This document shows positions 41,055 to 53,900 of a stretch of DNA of 64,000 bases, one piece after another. Every line of letters begins with the position of its first letter. The stretch's first letter is position 1. The position numbers and the translations under genes were made by a program. The notes under the pieces are model-generated. The model made no database searches, was not told the origin of the DNA, and was given only the letters and a program-made list of their open reading frames with translations. The stretch covers positions 704,628 through 768,627 of the forward strand of contig JAQGDQ010000051.1 of NCBI GenBank assembly GCA_030141605.1, written 5' to 3'. The DNA comes from Tubiluchus corallicola. Lineage: Eukaryota > Priapulida > Priapulimorpha > Priapulimorphida > Tubiluchidae.

Positions 41055-44000
41055 TAAATAAATAAATCTTTTATTTTACATTACGTTTACATAACGTAAA
41101 TCCCTCTAATTGCAGGGTAATCTGGCAAAAATTAAAGCACAACCGTATAAAAATTTTACAAACAATGTGAAGATCGTTTCACATCCGAAGTGTGAGGTAA
41201 GGTTAGTAAACTGTGGGTGGAGTTTTGCATAAAAAAGTGTATTAGGAAAATCACTGATAAGATGACAGTTATGTAAAATTAGCTACAAACATGAGGAAGT
41301 ATGTACAAGGACAGATGGAAAATTTCTGAATGACAGCTTTAAAACAGGTGTGCAAACAAGTTAAATAACATATTTATGTTGACTTACATTCTAAACAATG
41401 TGCACAATTATTTGGACTATATTGACTATACGCTCAACATAGTGATAAGATTCTGATCCCCTACACAGATCCAGGTATCATGGATATACAAGTATGTTTT
41501 TTATATTCAACTCATTTACAATTTCAACAAATATATTGCAGGCATTTTTGTCGCTGAAACGATAAATGTCCTTTAAACCTTTGCAGCCTCTTTCCAGTAA
41601 CAAGTACAGCGCCACGATTTCGGTTTTTATTGCGAATTTACCCATTGGCAGCTTGAAAGGATGCAGAAATAGTTGCACTCCATCACCAGGTAATCCTGCT
41701 AGCTGGTTTTCATGTTTGATCTTTCTGGACCACAACATAGATGAGAACAACTTTATTTTGTCTTCGTTAAACATTATCAGTTCCCGTGAAATGTCACTTA
41801 ATTTATCGCTATAACATACTAATATGTCCTCTGTTATGTTCAAAAATGATCTGGCTGTTGACATATGTGAGGCTAAAAATGCTTAGACAGAAGCTAGCTA
41901 ACTGGAGCTTGATCAAAAAGTTCTATTTCTTTCTTTATAAGGTCATCTTTTTGATTTGTGATAGCCTGTAATATAAACTTTACCACTTTGCTAAGGTGTG
42001 TTACTTCTAATGGGAATAACCCACAGATTCTTTCTGCGACATCCTTAGCAGGGTTATAGTCGACACCAACGGCTGTTTTGATGACGTCATACCACAAATC
42101 ATCAAACTGCTCACATTTGCCGTCCAACCAGGCACTAGAAGCATATAAAATCACTGAAACTACCAAAACCTGAAACAAGTTGATGATTGTCGCCATCTGC
42201 ATACCTTTATACCTGAAGCATAACTGTTTTATTTTAGTCCATTTTCCCTGCGCTCTTTTGCAAACTGAATTGACATGGGATCGGAAACTCAGTTTGTTGT
42301 CAACAATGAACCCCAAAACTTTACTTTCCTCTACATAGGTGATTTTTCTACCACCAAACTGCAGGTTTGGAAAAGGTTCCATGCTTGATTTACTTGCATA
42401 TAAAGTGGCTTCAGTTTTGTTTGGCTCACAGTTGATGCTTAGCCTCCAGCATCTACACCAGCGATGCATTGTGTCACAGCAATGTTTGGATGTCATATAA
42501 CTTTCGTAGACTGAGTCTGCGGAGACAAGTGACCCGTCGTCAGCGTATTTGAATTGGCACGTTCAACTGTTGTTGTATTCTTCTTCTATTTCGACGTACA
42601 AATCGGTTACACGTAGTGAGAAGAGCAGGGGCGAGATAACGGAACCTTGCTGTTGACCATTTTTGCACACGTACTCATCTGATATAAAATTGTACGTATG
42701 CATTTGATTTGAGGTTAGTCAAAAAGTTTTTCAGCAAACCTAGCAGGCGTCCACTAATGCCATTTAAATATAATTTCCAAATGACCCCATTTGCCCACAC
42801 ATTATTGAAGGCTTTTTTAAAATCACAGAAGATGGCTGTTGTTCCAACTCTAAAGTTGATTGTAGTCTGACCAAATAACGTCCTTCATGATGTCCAGGAT
42901 GAAAGCCTTCTTGTTCAGCATCTATTGAGCTGTTCAAACTGAAAGCAGTTTCGAGGCTCACAACTATCATCCTCTCAGCGAGCTTCCCAAAAATTGATGT
43001 TACGACACGATTTGCACCAAAACCCCATATGCTCAAGCATTAACGGGTGGCAGCCGTCATTAACAATGCTTTTGTTACTAGTTTTGACTCTTCTATTTGC
43101 TTGAAGTAATTCATCGTAAATGAAATTGTCATTTAGCCAACCGTTTGCCGAGTCAGTATTGAAATAATTTTCTACACAATGTTCAACATTTTGATACCAT
43201 TCATTGTCATATGTGTTTGTTTCTTCTTTTAATACATCGAAGAAAGTGTTAAATAAAATGCTGCTTTTATCCTGGTCTCTTGTGTAAAATGTTCCATGCA
43301 CTTTTAGAATGTCAACACATGGTCATTTCTTTTTTCAAAAACATTTATAGATGTTCTCCAAAAGTCTTTGCCTTGTTTCACGTTTAGCTCTGCAGTATTT
43401 GAGGTCAGCTATTCATTAAATGCTTTACGTAAAGTGTCATGAGAGCATTGTTTCACATGACAGTAGTCGATTTTATTTTCCATGGTAGAATAGTGCAGAC
43501 CTCGACCATCTGAGGTCACGTGATAGCCGCATTAATTCAGTTGACCAAAAAGGTTTGTTGTGGCGAGACACGGTTTTTTAATTAATGGCACTTCATTAGT
43601 TTCTCTAACAAGGCTTACAAAATGTAACCAGACGTCATCTATCTGTTTGTTTTGCAGTTCAGTGACAAAAGTTGCAAAGTCGTGTTTTGCACACAGTTTT
43701 CCAATATACGGTTCCAATTAGACCAAGTGCTATTTTTGAAGTCGTTAATTATGTGTGAAGGGCACACAGAATAATTTAGCACGTTTAAAGTACTTATCAC
43801 TGGGTAATGTCCCATGAATAATTCGACTTCTTTATCAATTGACTGAGATATAATTTTCGAATACACAAATTGAGTAGCTAGAATTAAGTCAATAGTGCTA
43901 GATCTAGTGGCTGATTTAAAAGTGGCTTCTTCTGGAGCTAAACTTGCTAATCTGTTATTATTATTAATGTATGAATTATGTAATAGTCGGCCATATTCAT

Positions 44001-47000
44001 TAGTAAAGTGATCCCAGGAAAAATTGTATTTGTCTAGTGTTTGTATCCCATGATGCTCAGCAAAAGCCATAGCTTCTTGAAAGTTTGTCAACCATAGGCT
44101 CGTAAGTGCAGGGGAGTTTAGGGTCACGTAGATTGAGCCAAGTAACAGTTTGATGTTGTCAACGTTTATGAGTACCCAAATTACATCAATGTTGGAATTC
44201 TCAAGCTCGCTTGCGCAACTACTAGTTATACCTTGTTTCACAAGTAATGCGCACCAACCAAATACGCCGTTGAAAGGTTTTGCATATGATCTAAAATTGG
44301 TTACCTTCAAATTACTGTCTTTACTTGCTAATTTAGTTTCTTGAATAAACACTAAATCGCATTCTGTAGAGTTAACATAATTGTTCAGCACAATATTAGA
44401 GTGAAGGGAGAGGAAATTAATATTAATTTGGCATAGCTTTAGTGGGATTCTGCTCTGATTAATGAACTTGAAGCTGTTTGAGCCGCTTCATCTCTTCCTT
44501 GAATTTGGACAGTCTTTATTGTTCCCCTTGCAATTTACGCACATCACTTTTGTTTCGTTGCACTCTGAGGTTACATGGGACAGCGAACATTTGCCACAGT
44601 TTAAACAATGAGCACCATTTGGCTACATGGTTGTAACCCTGGCAGCAGATGAACGGCTTAACTGGACTGATCAAGCGACTGATGGCGATTTCGTTTTCCA
44701 TAGACTCCGTTAGATCATCTTGCACATCAAAAGTTATCTTAACCAACGGTGCATTTGAATCTACCTATAGTGGCATTTTTAAATGTTGCCCTTACATCCT
44801 GCAGAACTTCCCCGTCTGATAACTGTGGATCACGATCTTTTAGCAAGCCCCGGAAACGAGTTCCCGGTTTCTTAGACATCATGTTCTCCCGGAGAAAATG
44901 GGGTTGCCACTTATCTACAATTTCATTAGCTGCAGCCTTGTCTTTTAATTGCAGTTGAATTTTTTTCCTTTTAGTATTATACACCATTTCGAAGTGTATA
45001 AAAGGAAAATGTTTCGACAAGTTCTTCTTTATGGACATGCTAGAGAAAACTATACTTTTATTTGTCACATTTTCAATAATCTGTCTTGTTTGAGTGATAC
45101 GACAAAACTGGTCGGGAGGGAAGTGTTTGTTGCAGGCCTGGCTTTTGATGGGTGGATATTACACTTGGTTGTGTCACTGTAGCTAGGTTTCTCTGAATTA
45201 CTGATCTTATCTGATAGTGTTTGTAGTGAATTGCTTATGACATCAAGTTTTCCATTGACAGGGCTATTTTCCCTGCACAGTAAACTAACCATTTCTTTAA
45301 TAATCTGTATGTCTGCTTCTGTTTGAATGTACTGAGTAGCTAGTGTTTTTAGATTTCCCAACTCAGTGTTATTATCTGTATCGTCATTCAGTAGATTAGA
45401 CCATTCGTCTTCTAAACTCTCTAGCCAACTGCACAATGCATATTTTTCGATGATCTTTTTGTGTTTAGAAGCACATTTTCCACAGATGATAACATTTATT
45501 TTTTCTGGCTGTACTGGAGAATTGGTTGACCAGCATATTTCGCAACTGCGTCGTTGGCTAGAGGACATAGCCATGTGTATTTATTCGCTTTTGTTCGGGT
45601 GCGCTCCCCACACAAAACATTAATTGTTACCTGTACTGTTCGTGGTGTAGGGTGTATGTGTAGTTACATCTATTTGCCAAATATGGATAAGTCAATTGAT
45701 ACATTATGAGCAGGGCCAACTTCTTTGCGAGAAAATGAAGCAGCGGACATTGACGAAATTTTTGTAATTTTTGCAAATAAACAGATTTAGAAAAGTACAT
45801 ACTTTTTAATTCATTGCTAATTCACTTATATAAATTAATATTTTACAATATTATTTCTAATTTTTAACTGCACAAAGGAGTTTAGGCATTACTTCATTTC
45901 TAAAATTCATTAAAAACCATTGCAGTTCATAGTAAGCTGACGACTCATACTTCTATACCTGTAATACTACACCCACCGGTTAATAGGTTCAGTCGGTTAA
46001 CACGGGTCAAAAAACATTGGTCCCAAAGCGGCGCCTACTGTTTTAGTCCTTTAACCATACAAACACAGTCAACTTATCATCCAAATACTTACAGGAAAAG
46101 AATGGTCAAATTTTAGTTTTTCAGGTATTGGTGTTAAACTCCCATCTGCAGTATGAAGCACCACTGGTATGTTCAGTACCTAGAAGTCAAAAAAAAATTT
46201 CTGCCTATCAATAAAAATGATCCAACTAATACTGTACTATTGGCAATTCATACTATCTGGCTAACAAGAAATCACAAAAAACTATATAGTAGTTGCATTG
46301 TTTCTGTGTTTCTCAGAAATCAGTTATTTTAATGTAAAAATAAGATGTTGCTAATTTAAACTGCACATCTGTTTTTTGCTATATTACTAGCCATAACATT
46401 ATTAGCTCAGCAGAATTTCACTCCTCGTATGCCACAGTTGCACAATTGACGTCAAACATATTAGTCTATCGCTCCGCCTCAGCTGTAACGTAAGCACGCT
46501 TAGCGGCTTTCGGAACAACAGCTCACGCTGAACAGCAACTGTCTAGACTAAACTAAACTAAACTAAACAGCATGACAGTCATAACTAATGTCTAATCAGC
46601 AGATAAACTGATTGCACTTTTTCATAAACAAAAATTTGCAGAGCATCAGCTATTTTTAAATGAAATTAACACTTCAAGTAGCCAAAAAATGACTTTTCAA
46701 TTTAAACAGAATGTAGGGGCAAAGTTTCAAAGCACTACAAAATAGAGAGACATAAGTATAATATAGAAACTAAGCCAGTTAGCCTTGCTTTACAATAAAT
46801 GAACAACAAAAATATTAAGTCTCTTTTGCCTTTGAACATACGAGCAATAAACACATAAACGGTGAATCACGATCAAGAGCAAAGATGACAATTTTAATCA
46901 AAATTAATATACAACATTTTGCCTTATAGATTTTCAAATAATAACATGATAATGAAAAATCCACAGTTAAAAAAAAGAACGACATTTCAAATCACCACAG

Positions 47001-47846
47001 ATTCATTTTCGTCAGGTGAAAGATTAAAAACAGAAAAAAAATCACATAAAAAACTAATCATATGTTTATATAATTACTACATATAGAAAATACACACTTA
47101 AAAAAATGCTCTTATGGTTGTTTCTTCCAACAAAGATGACTTCATCACCCCAATGAATAAAAAATGAGTGAAAGTATAAGTTATCACTGCTGATCGCTTT
47201 GCCATTGAGCTCAAAGACCAAAATCAAAGTTACAATGCTTCGAACGCATAAGGCAGGACATGCCAACTGAATGTGGTAACATGCCAACTATAATTCTACA
47301 TATCGTGTCATTGTCGTGACATGATGACCTCCAGTTATAGCAATCTGCTATTAAAAATTCGAAACTTTCTGGGGGACTTTGACAATTCTTCAAAACGGCA
47401 TAAGTGCATATTTTAAACATGGCTAACTTTGTCTGAAAATATTGAAAATTCTTCAACAACCCTGCAACTGGCTGACTTGCGTAAGTATACCAATTTAGCA
47501 AAAAAACTACTCATACAAACGAAAATTAAGATGAACGCATAAACAAAAAACGAGCTTCAGTAAAAGACTTTCTAAACATCTCTTTAGAGGGTATAAATTT
47601 AGTTTGGTAGTGAGTACCACACTCAATTAAAAACTTGTTTCTGTTATCAGAAAAATATTTATGTATTAAGTTCACTTCAACCAACAAAATTTTGCATTAA
47701 TTGGCACAAATGTCAATCTTCCAGTTGGACATTAAAAGAACTACAATTACTTAAAATTAGCATGTTAACTGGAAAAAGTTGAAACACAAAAGGGTTGACA
47801 AATTACAACTAAATCCAGTGATTTTAGATTTCCTTTGCAAAACCAA

Positions 47847-47932
<86 letters not shown>

Positions 47933-50900
47933 ATAAAAAGCATAAAGAAATAATAGACCATAGCTTCTCAATTGGTAAGTCTGCATGTAAATGTAATTTG
48001 CTGTATATTATGTATAGAGAACACCGGATGTGAAAATAAATGGTTTAGATGTTATATGGTGCAATGCCTAACATGCTGAACAAAGTTTTCACAATACAGA
48101 TTATACAACAGCATGCAAACAAGTAGGTATAGTTTCCTAAATCATTAAATCATTATGCATCTTTTAGTAAATTTCTGCATTGTAATTTTCAGGAAATTAC
48201 GTAATGTGAAATGCTATATAAAACAAATGAAACTTACTTAAAAACCAAATTAACTAATTAAAACATTGAGAATTATAAAAAGTATCACTCCTGCCTAGGT
48301 TGCTCACTATGCATTGTGCAATAAAGAGTCTAAGGCTTCCCTGTATTAATGGAAAAAAAACACGCAAAATTTAATCAGTTATTGTAACTAGTTTTTTACC
48401 TGATACTGAGTATGGAAAATGACTTCAGCAGCAAATGTTGCCTCCTGAGTTGGTGCTTTAACATTTACACTGAACACTGCAAAATGGCCGGGTTTTAATA
48501 GCAACTGCAACAAAGAATACGACAGCAATTGCAGTAACTGCAGGACAAGATAAAAAACACAATATTTTATTATTTAGAGTTTTAACTTTAATACAAGATG
48601 TCACTATTCCTGTCCTCTACACAAGTACAATGGTACTTTACAGAATGGTGCCTGAGAGGTTATTGGATTTTAATGAAGCACCAATAGTTTCCAAGTTCCA
48701 AAGCTAAAAAACCCTAAAACACTCTAATGAATTAGGAAAGGCTAGTTACTTTATAAGTGAGCACATTATATATTTTCCTTTTCAAATCTCGTGTAACCTG
48801 TCCACCTAAGTGATCATCTATCTAGGTAACCTACCTAACTTAAATAGTGCCAGACAAAAATCCAAAGTTTAAACTAAGTTGAGTGTTTTGACTCCTTCTT
48901 TCAAGATTCAAGCAATATGCTCTGATTCCATGAGTTTCTTTCCATGAAAGGTTGTGAGTTTGCTCAAGATTTCCACATGTTTTTTATAAGTAGTATTGCA
49001 TTATTATTATTATAATCTTTGTGTGTTAAAATTTTTTGGTGAAAGTTAAATAACACTGTGACTAAATCCATATTAAGTGGGTGACCGCTTGTTTTCTGTA
49101 CCTGATTTTTCTGTATTGATATATTTTTTGCACTGTTATGTACAGTCATACTGATTATAACTGTTATACATGCTATCAATCATGTTTTTTAGATTTACCT
49201 GTGGCTTGAAACTACATCTTGTCACTGAGAAAAATAATATTGTGCAACCAAGAAAATTGTTAGCTGTTTTATTCATGAATCTATGCGTACACACATCATC
49301 GTGAATAAAAACATCAAGAAAGGTTCAGGATGTCTGCCAAAGAAGACAAAAAGGCAAGAAGCAAGTCTAAAAGGGCTGTGACAATGTAAGTCAAAAATGT
49401 CAAACGTTACATTTCTGAAAACAACGTGGTGAATGTGACTGCAAGAGTGGACAAAGTGAAGAAGCTGTAGTTGGACTTTTGAGAAAATTCATGAAAAATT
49501 TCATAATCACTTAGTGGTTGAACAAGAGATTGCTGATAGTGACAGATATTATGATGACGTTTTAGCTGGCTACCTACAGTGTTTAGAAAATGCTAAATTA
49601 TGGCTGAAGGGATCATCATCATCAGGGGAACCGATTAAACAAGAATCTACCTTCGCTAGTGGGGCAGCTGGCATATATGAATTTACCAAAATTGGAACTC
49701 GAGGTCTATGATGGTAATCCCCACAAATACTTAAGTTTTATTGCAGCTTTAGATGAAAATGTTCACAGTGCACATGTGAAGAGTGAAGTGAAGTTATCCA
49801 GACTGCTTCAATATACCACGGGACCAGCCAATGAAGCAATACGCAATTGCATTTTGTTTGGTGGTGACAAGGGTTACAAGTTAGCAAAAGAACTGCTGAA
49901 AGAGAGGTTCGGTACGTGAATATTATAGCAGATAGCATCATAAATGGACTTAGATATGGTAAACCAGTGAAGTCTTCAGAGGATTTGCGAAAATTAGCTG
50001 ATGACCTAGCTAATTGATAATAATAAAAAGTTCATAATCATAATAAAAAAACTTCAAACTAATGCCGAAAGTTCCCTTCAGCAGATGGGCATGTTTTCCG
50101 AAATAAACCATCAGCAATGCATTATTCACATAGATTGCCGCCAGCAGTTTTTTCTTAAACAGAAGTGGAAAGAATTCGCACTAGAAGCAAAGAAATCTGG
50201 AGGAGCATATCCAAAGTTTTGCAATTTGGTTGAATTCATGAACAATGTTGCAGATGATGCTACAGATCCATGGCCAAGCTGGCAAACTTGCATAAAGTTC
50301 TGCAAAGAAGCATAAACACAAAAATCATGCAGCATCTTTCACTTGTGGTGTGACTGCTAAGTCATGGTACAAGCCATGCATTCTCTGTAAATCAGACCAC
50401 CGCCTATAATTGGCCAAAACAATGCTGAAGCAATTGCTCCATTGGAAGCTAGTAGAGGTAAAGAGAAAGAACCATATGCTGTTCACACCTAGGTTGGTGC
50501 ATTAATAGATCTGACTCCAATTTCCCACAGATTAGTCATCAAACCATATCTAATTTCGTCACAGTTTCTGGCCTAGAAGGTGATGTAGAGAAACTTTGGA
50601 AAATAGAAGAAGAAGGTGTGGCATCAGCATCTTGGTCTCAAGAAGACAAATATGTCATGTCTTTATGGGACAAAAGCAGCAAGCTTGTTGATGGACACGA
50701 AGAACTTCCAATCCCGCGGAGACCCGATGCAAAATTTCCTAACAACTTGTGTGTTGCTGTATCAAGATTGAACAACCTCAAGATCACTTTAAGCAAGAAA
50801 GGGCTCTATGGTCAATATGACATCAAGTAGCTACATATGAAATCAAGAAGCTACTGCAAGCAGAATTATGCTGTCAGAGTTCTGGATACTGAACTACATA

Positions 50901-53900
50901 TTAAAACAAGTGACGTCTGGTATTTGCCGGATCATTGCGCAATTATCACTCCAAAGAAATTAGTTAAAGTCAGAGTTGTCTTTAACTGTGCCTGTGAGTT
51001 TGAAGGAGAATCGCTTAATGATAAACCCCTACAAGGTTCTGACCTTATCAACAAGATGCTGTTCGCCTTACTGAGATTCCGAGAACAAGAGTATGCCATC
51101 ATTGCGGACATAGAAGCAATGTATTTGCAGGATAAAATACAGTCAACCTCAGATAAAAGGGACACCTCTGGACCGGAAAAAATGTTCCTTATATTTGATG
51201 TCCCTTATAGCCGAAGTTGAGTCAGACTGAAGGTGTATCTAGACCTGTACTTTTCTGTACTTTTACCCATATTTTTGTGGATTATTGCTACACATTCAGT
51301 GCAAACGGTATGTAGGAAGCTCCTTCGGTGATGCGAGATGTATGTGACCGCTGAAACCGAGCTGTTCGAAGGCCATTTGCGAAAAATTGAGGTTAAAAAT
51401 CGATCAATTTCGCTTTGATCATAGGGTCCCTTATAAGCGAGGTAATTTACCTGGGTGTATATTATGCGGGACCTGAATATATTGTCCCTTATAACCGAAA
51501 GTCCTTTATATCCGAGAACCTTATATACGAAGATTTTTATGTAGGAAAAACGTTACGAAAAATTGGGACCAGTGTTGGTGGCCCCTTATAAACAAGTACC
51601 TTATACATGAGGTCGATTGTACCGCTTGAACAGCAAGATGCTTTAAGATTCCTATGGTTTAATGACAATGGTGAAGACAATGGGGAAGTTGATCTTTACA
51701 AGATGATATCTCATCTTTTTGGTGGTATATCATGTGCAGACGACTGCTTAAAATCTGCTGAATCTTTGTCTGATGCCAGGACTGTCACTGAAGGCACATC
51801 AGCTGTTCTCTGTAAAGCTGGATTCAAGCTGACAAAGTTTGTGGTAAATGATGAGAAGCTACTTGAGGTCATTCCTCCTGAAAATAGGGCTAAAGAGGTC
51901 AAGGATTTCAATAAAGAGATTGGAAGCAAAGCCCTTGGTATAAGATGGAATGTCACTTCTATTGAGTGATACTTTGATGTGGCTACAGTCAGTGATGGTG
52001 ACATATCGAGACAAAGAATATGCAGTTTTATCTCTTCCACGTTTGATCCACTCGGCCTTGTTGGGCCTTTCATCATTTTGGGTAAGATACTTTTCCACAA
52101 GGCTACTCGCTTGAAGCTTGTGTTGGGATGAGGCTATTCCTGCAGACTTGAGCAAGAAGTGGACTTCTTGGATGCATTCACTTCTTTGGATTAAGCACAT
52201 CAGAATACCTAGGTGCATTAAACCGCAAAAATAAAATGAATTTATTCTTGAACTACATCATTTTAGTGATGCAAGCCAGAAGGCATAAGGCTGCTGTAGT
52301 TACCTTCATGGAATGAATAGATTTGGCAAGATTAAAATGGCTTTGATTATGGGCAAGGCAAAGGTTACTCCTATCAAACGAATAACCATAACCATGAGTT
52401 GCAAGCTGCAGTTTTATCTGCGAAAGTCAGATCGGTTCTGGATCTGTAATAGCAATTACCCAATCACATTTTTGGACAGACAGTGAAATCGTCATAAAGT
52501 ATATCAAGAATGACACTAAGTGGTTCCATATTTCTGTTGGAAATCGAGTCAACATTATAAGGCATTTCAGTACCACGAACAATGGTTTCATATAAGTAGT
52601 GAAGAGAACTCAGCAGACATTATTACAAGATGTCTTATGTCAAGTACATTAGACAAGATCAAATGGTTTGAAGGACCGGACTTTCTTCGGATGTTCCAAA
52701 TTATTGGCAGATTTGCGAAGTGGATTTAGGGATATCAAGTCCTGATATCAAGGTGAGATGAAGAAGAGTTTTTCCTCTATAGCGGATACCAAACTAAATG
52801 ATACATTGATAAATCATTATTCCAGTTGGTACAGTCTTAGAAAAGCATTGTGTTGGCTACTTAGATTCAAGTCTAGGCTACAGTGGAAGGATTTTCCTGA
52901 TAATAAGCACTTGACAGTTGAAACGAAGAGTTGATCCTGATTAGTCATGTGCAGAAAATTCACAACAGTAAAGATACTGGCAGACTTGGCAAAAATAAAC
53001 AAGTGCAGAAGTCGAGTTCTCTGTATAAGCTATGTCCTGTACTCGATGATGGTATTCTTACAGTCACTGGCACACTGGGGCATGCACAGATGGAAGATAG
53101 CCACAAGTTTCCTGTGATTCTGCTATACAACTGCAAGCTGGCTGAATTGATCATTAAGGACTTGTATGATGATGCTCATCTCAGTACTGAGTGGACTCTG
53201 AGTTTGCTGAGGAAAACATATTGGATAACACGTGCCAGAACTCTTATCAAGCGTATCTTTGAAAAACACGTTACATGCAGAAAACTCTATACAACACCTT
53301 GTCGGCAGAAAATGTCAGATCCTATCTAGGGAAAGTGTAGACTTGTCATTGAGTAAAATGATACTGTGCAACCAAGAAAATTGTTGTCTGTTATTGTATT
53401 CATGAGTATATGCATACACACATCACAAAGTTTTGAAAGCAGTATCTTGGCTAATTGAATTTCTGCAATTTTGGCTTTCAATATTTCGTTTAACTTTACC
53501 AGTTAGAGGAGCTCCCAACACTGAAGGTAAATGACTGCTTGTTTAACTAGTGTGATTTTCTTGGTTAAAATTCAAGAAAGTGTTTGTCACCATTCACCAC
53601 TAGACATTTGGTCATATATAATTGTACATTAGCTTGTGAATTTAGAACTGCAACTAAATGCTTTTTATTACAAATTTATAGTAGCTGGAAATGCACTGTC
53701 CAACAGGTACATGAATTTGCAACAAACACTCACATAAACAAGTAAATAAAATACTACATGTACTTACTGGTTCGCTATCTGAAACAGAAAAATTCTGTTC
53801 TTTTGTAAGCTGCACACCACTGCCTTTTTCTACACCCTTTAACTCCACTGTTGTTTGCGGCATATTAGCCTTGTAACGCTCTATTAAAACCTAAGTAAAA

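Larger units (their letters stand above)
41052..45610 (-). mobile_element. Non-LTR retrotransposon, two-ORF, near full length, decayed
   Basis: Minus-strand LINE filling most of the intron between exons 8 and 9. Order on the minus strand: ORF1 fragments (45574-44516), APE endonuclease (44391-43639), reverse transcriptase (about 43300-41900), C-terminal part (to 41478), 3' UTR and a (TTTA)n tail near 41052. Several frameshifts and stops separate the parts. The endonuclease-RT order and the ORF1 with N-terminal Cys cluster and C-terminal CCHC knuckle suit a Jockey/CR1-type LINE; the clade is not resolved. Confidence 0.82.
49219..53425 (+). mobile_element. BEL/Pao-type LTR retrotransposon relic
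   Basis: Plus-strand remnant in the intron between exons 6 and 7, in the order gag, (eroded protease), RT, RNase H, integrase zinc domain. It is bounded by two similar segments, 49219-49305 and 53342-53420 ('gtgcaaccaagaaaattgtt', 'attcatga-t-tatgc-tacacacatca'), which look like shrunken or partly deleted LTRs. A 480-bp MITE interrupts the RT region. The integrase catalytic core and any envelope region are absent. Many stops. Animal genomic relic, no intact product. Confidence 0.8.

Noticed and set aside
47765-48033. Two IYIYIY open frames
   Set aside because: Translation of a pure (TA)n microsatellite on both strands.
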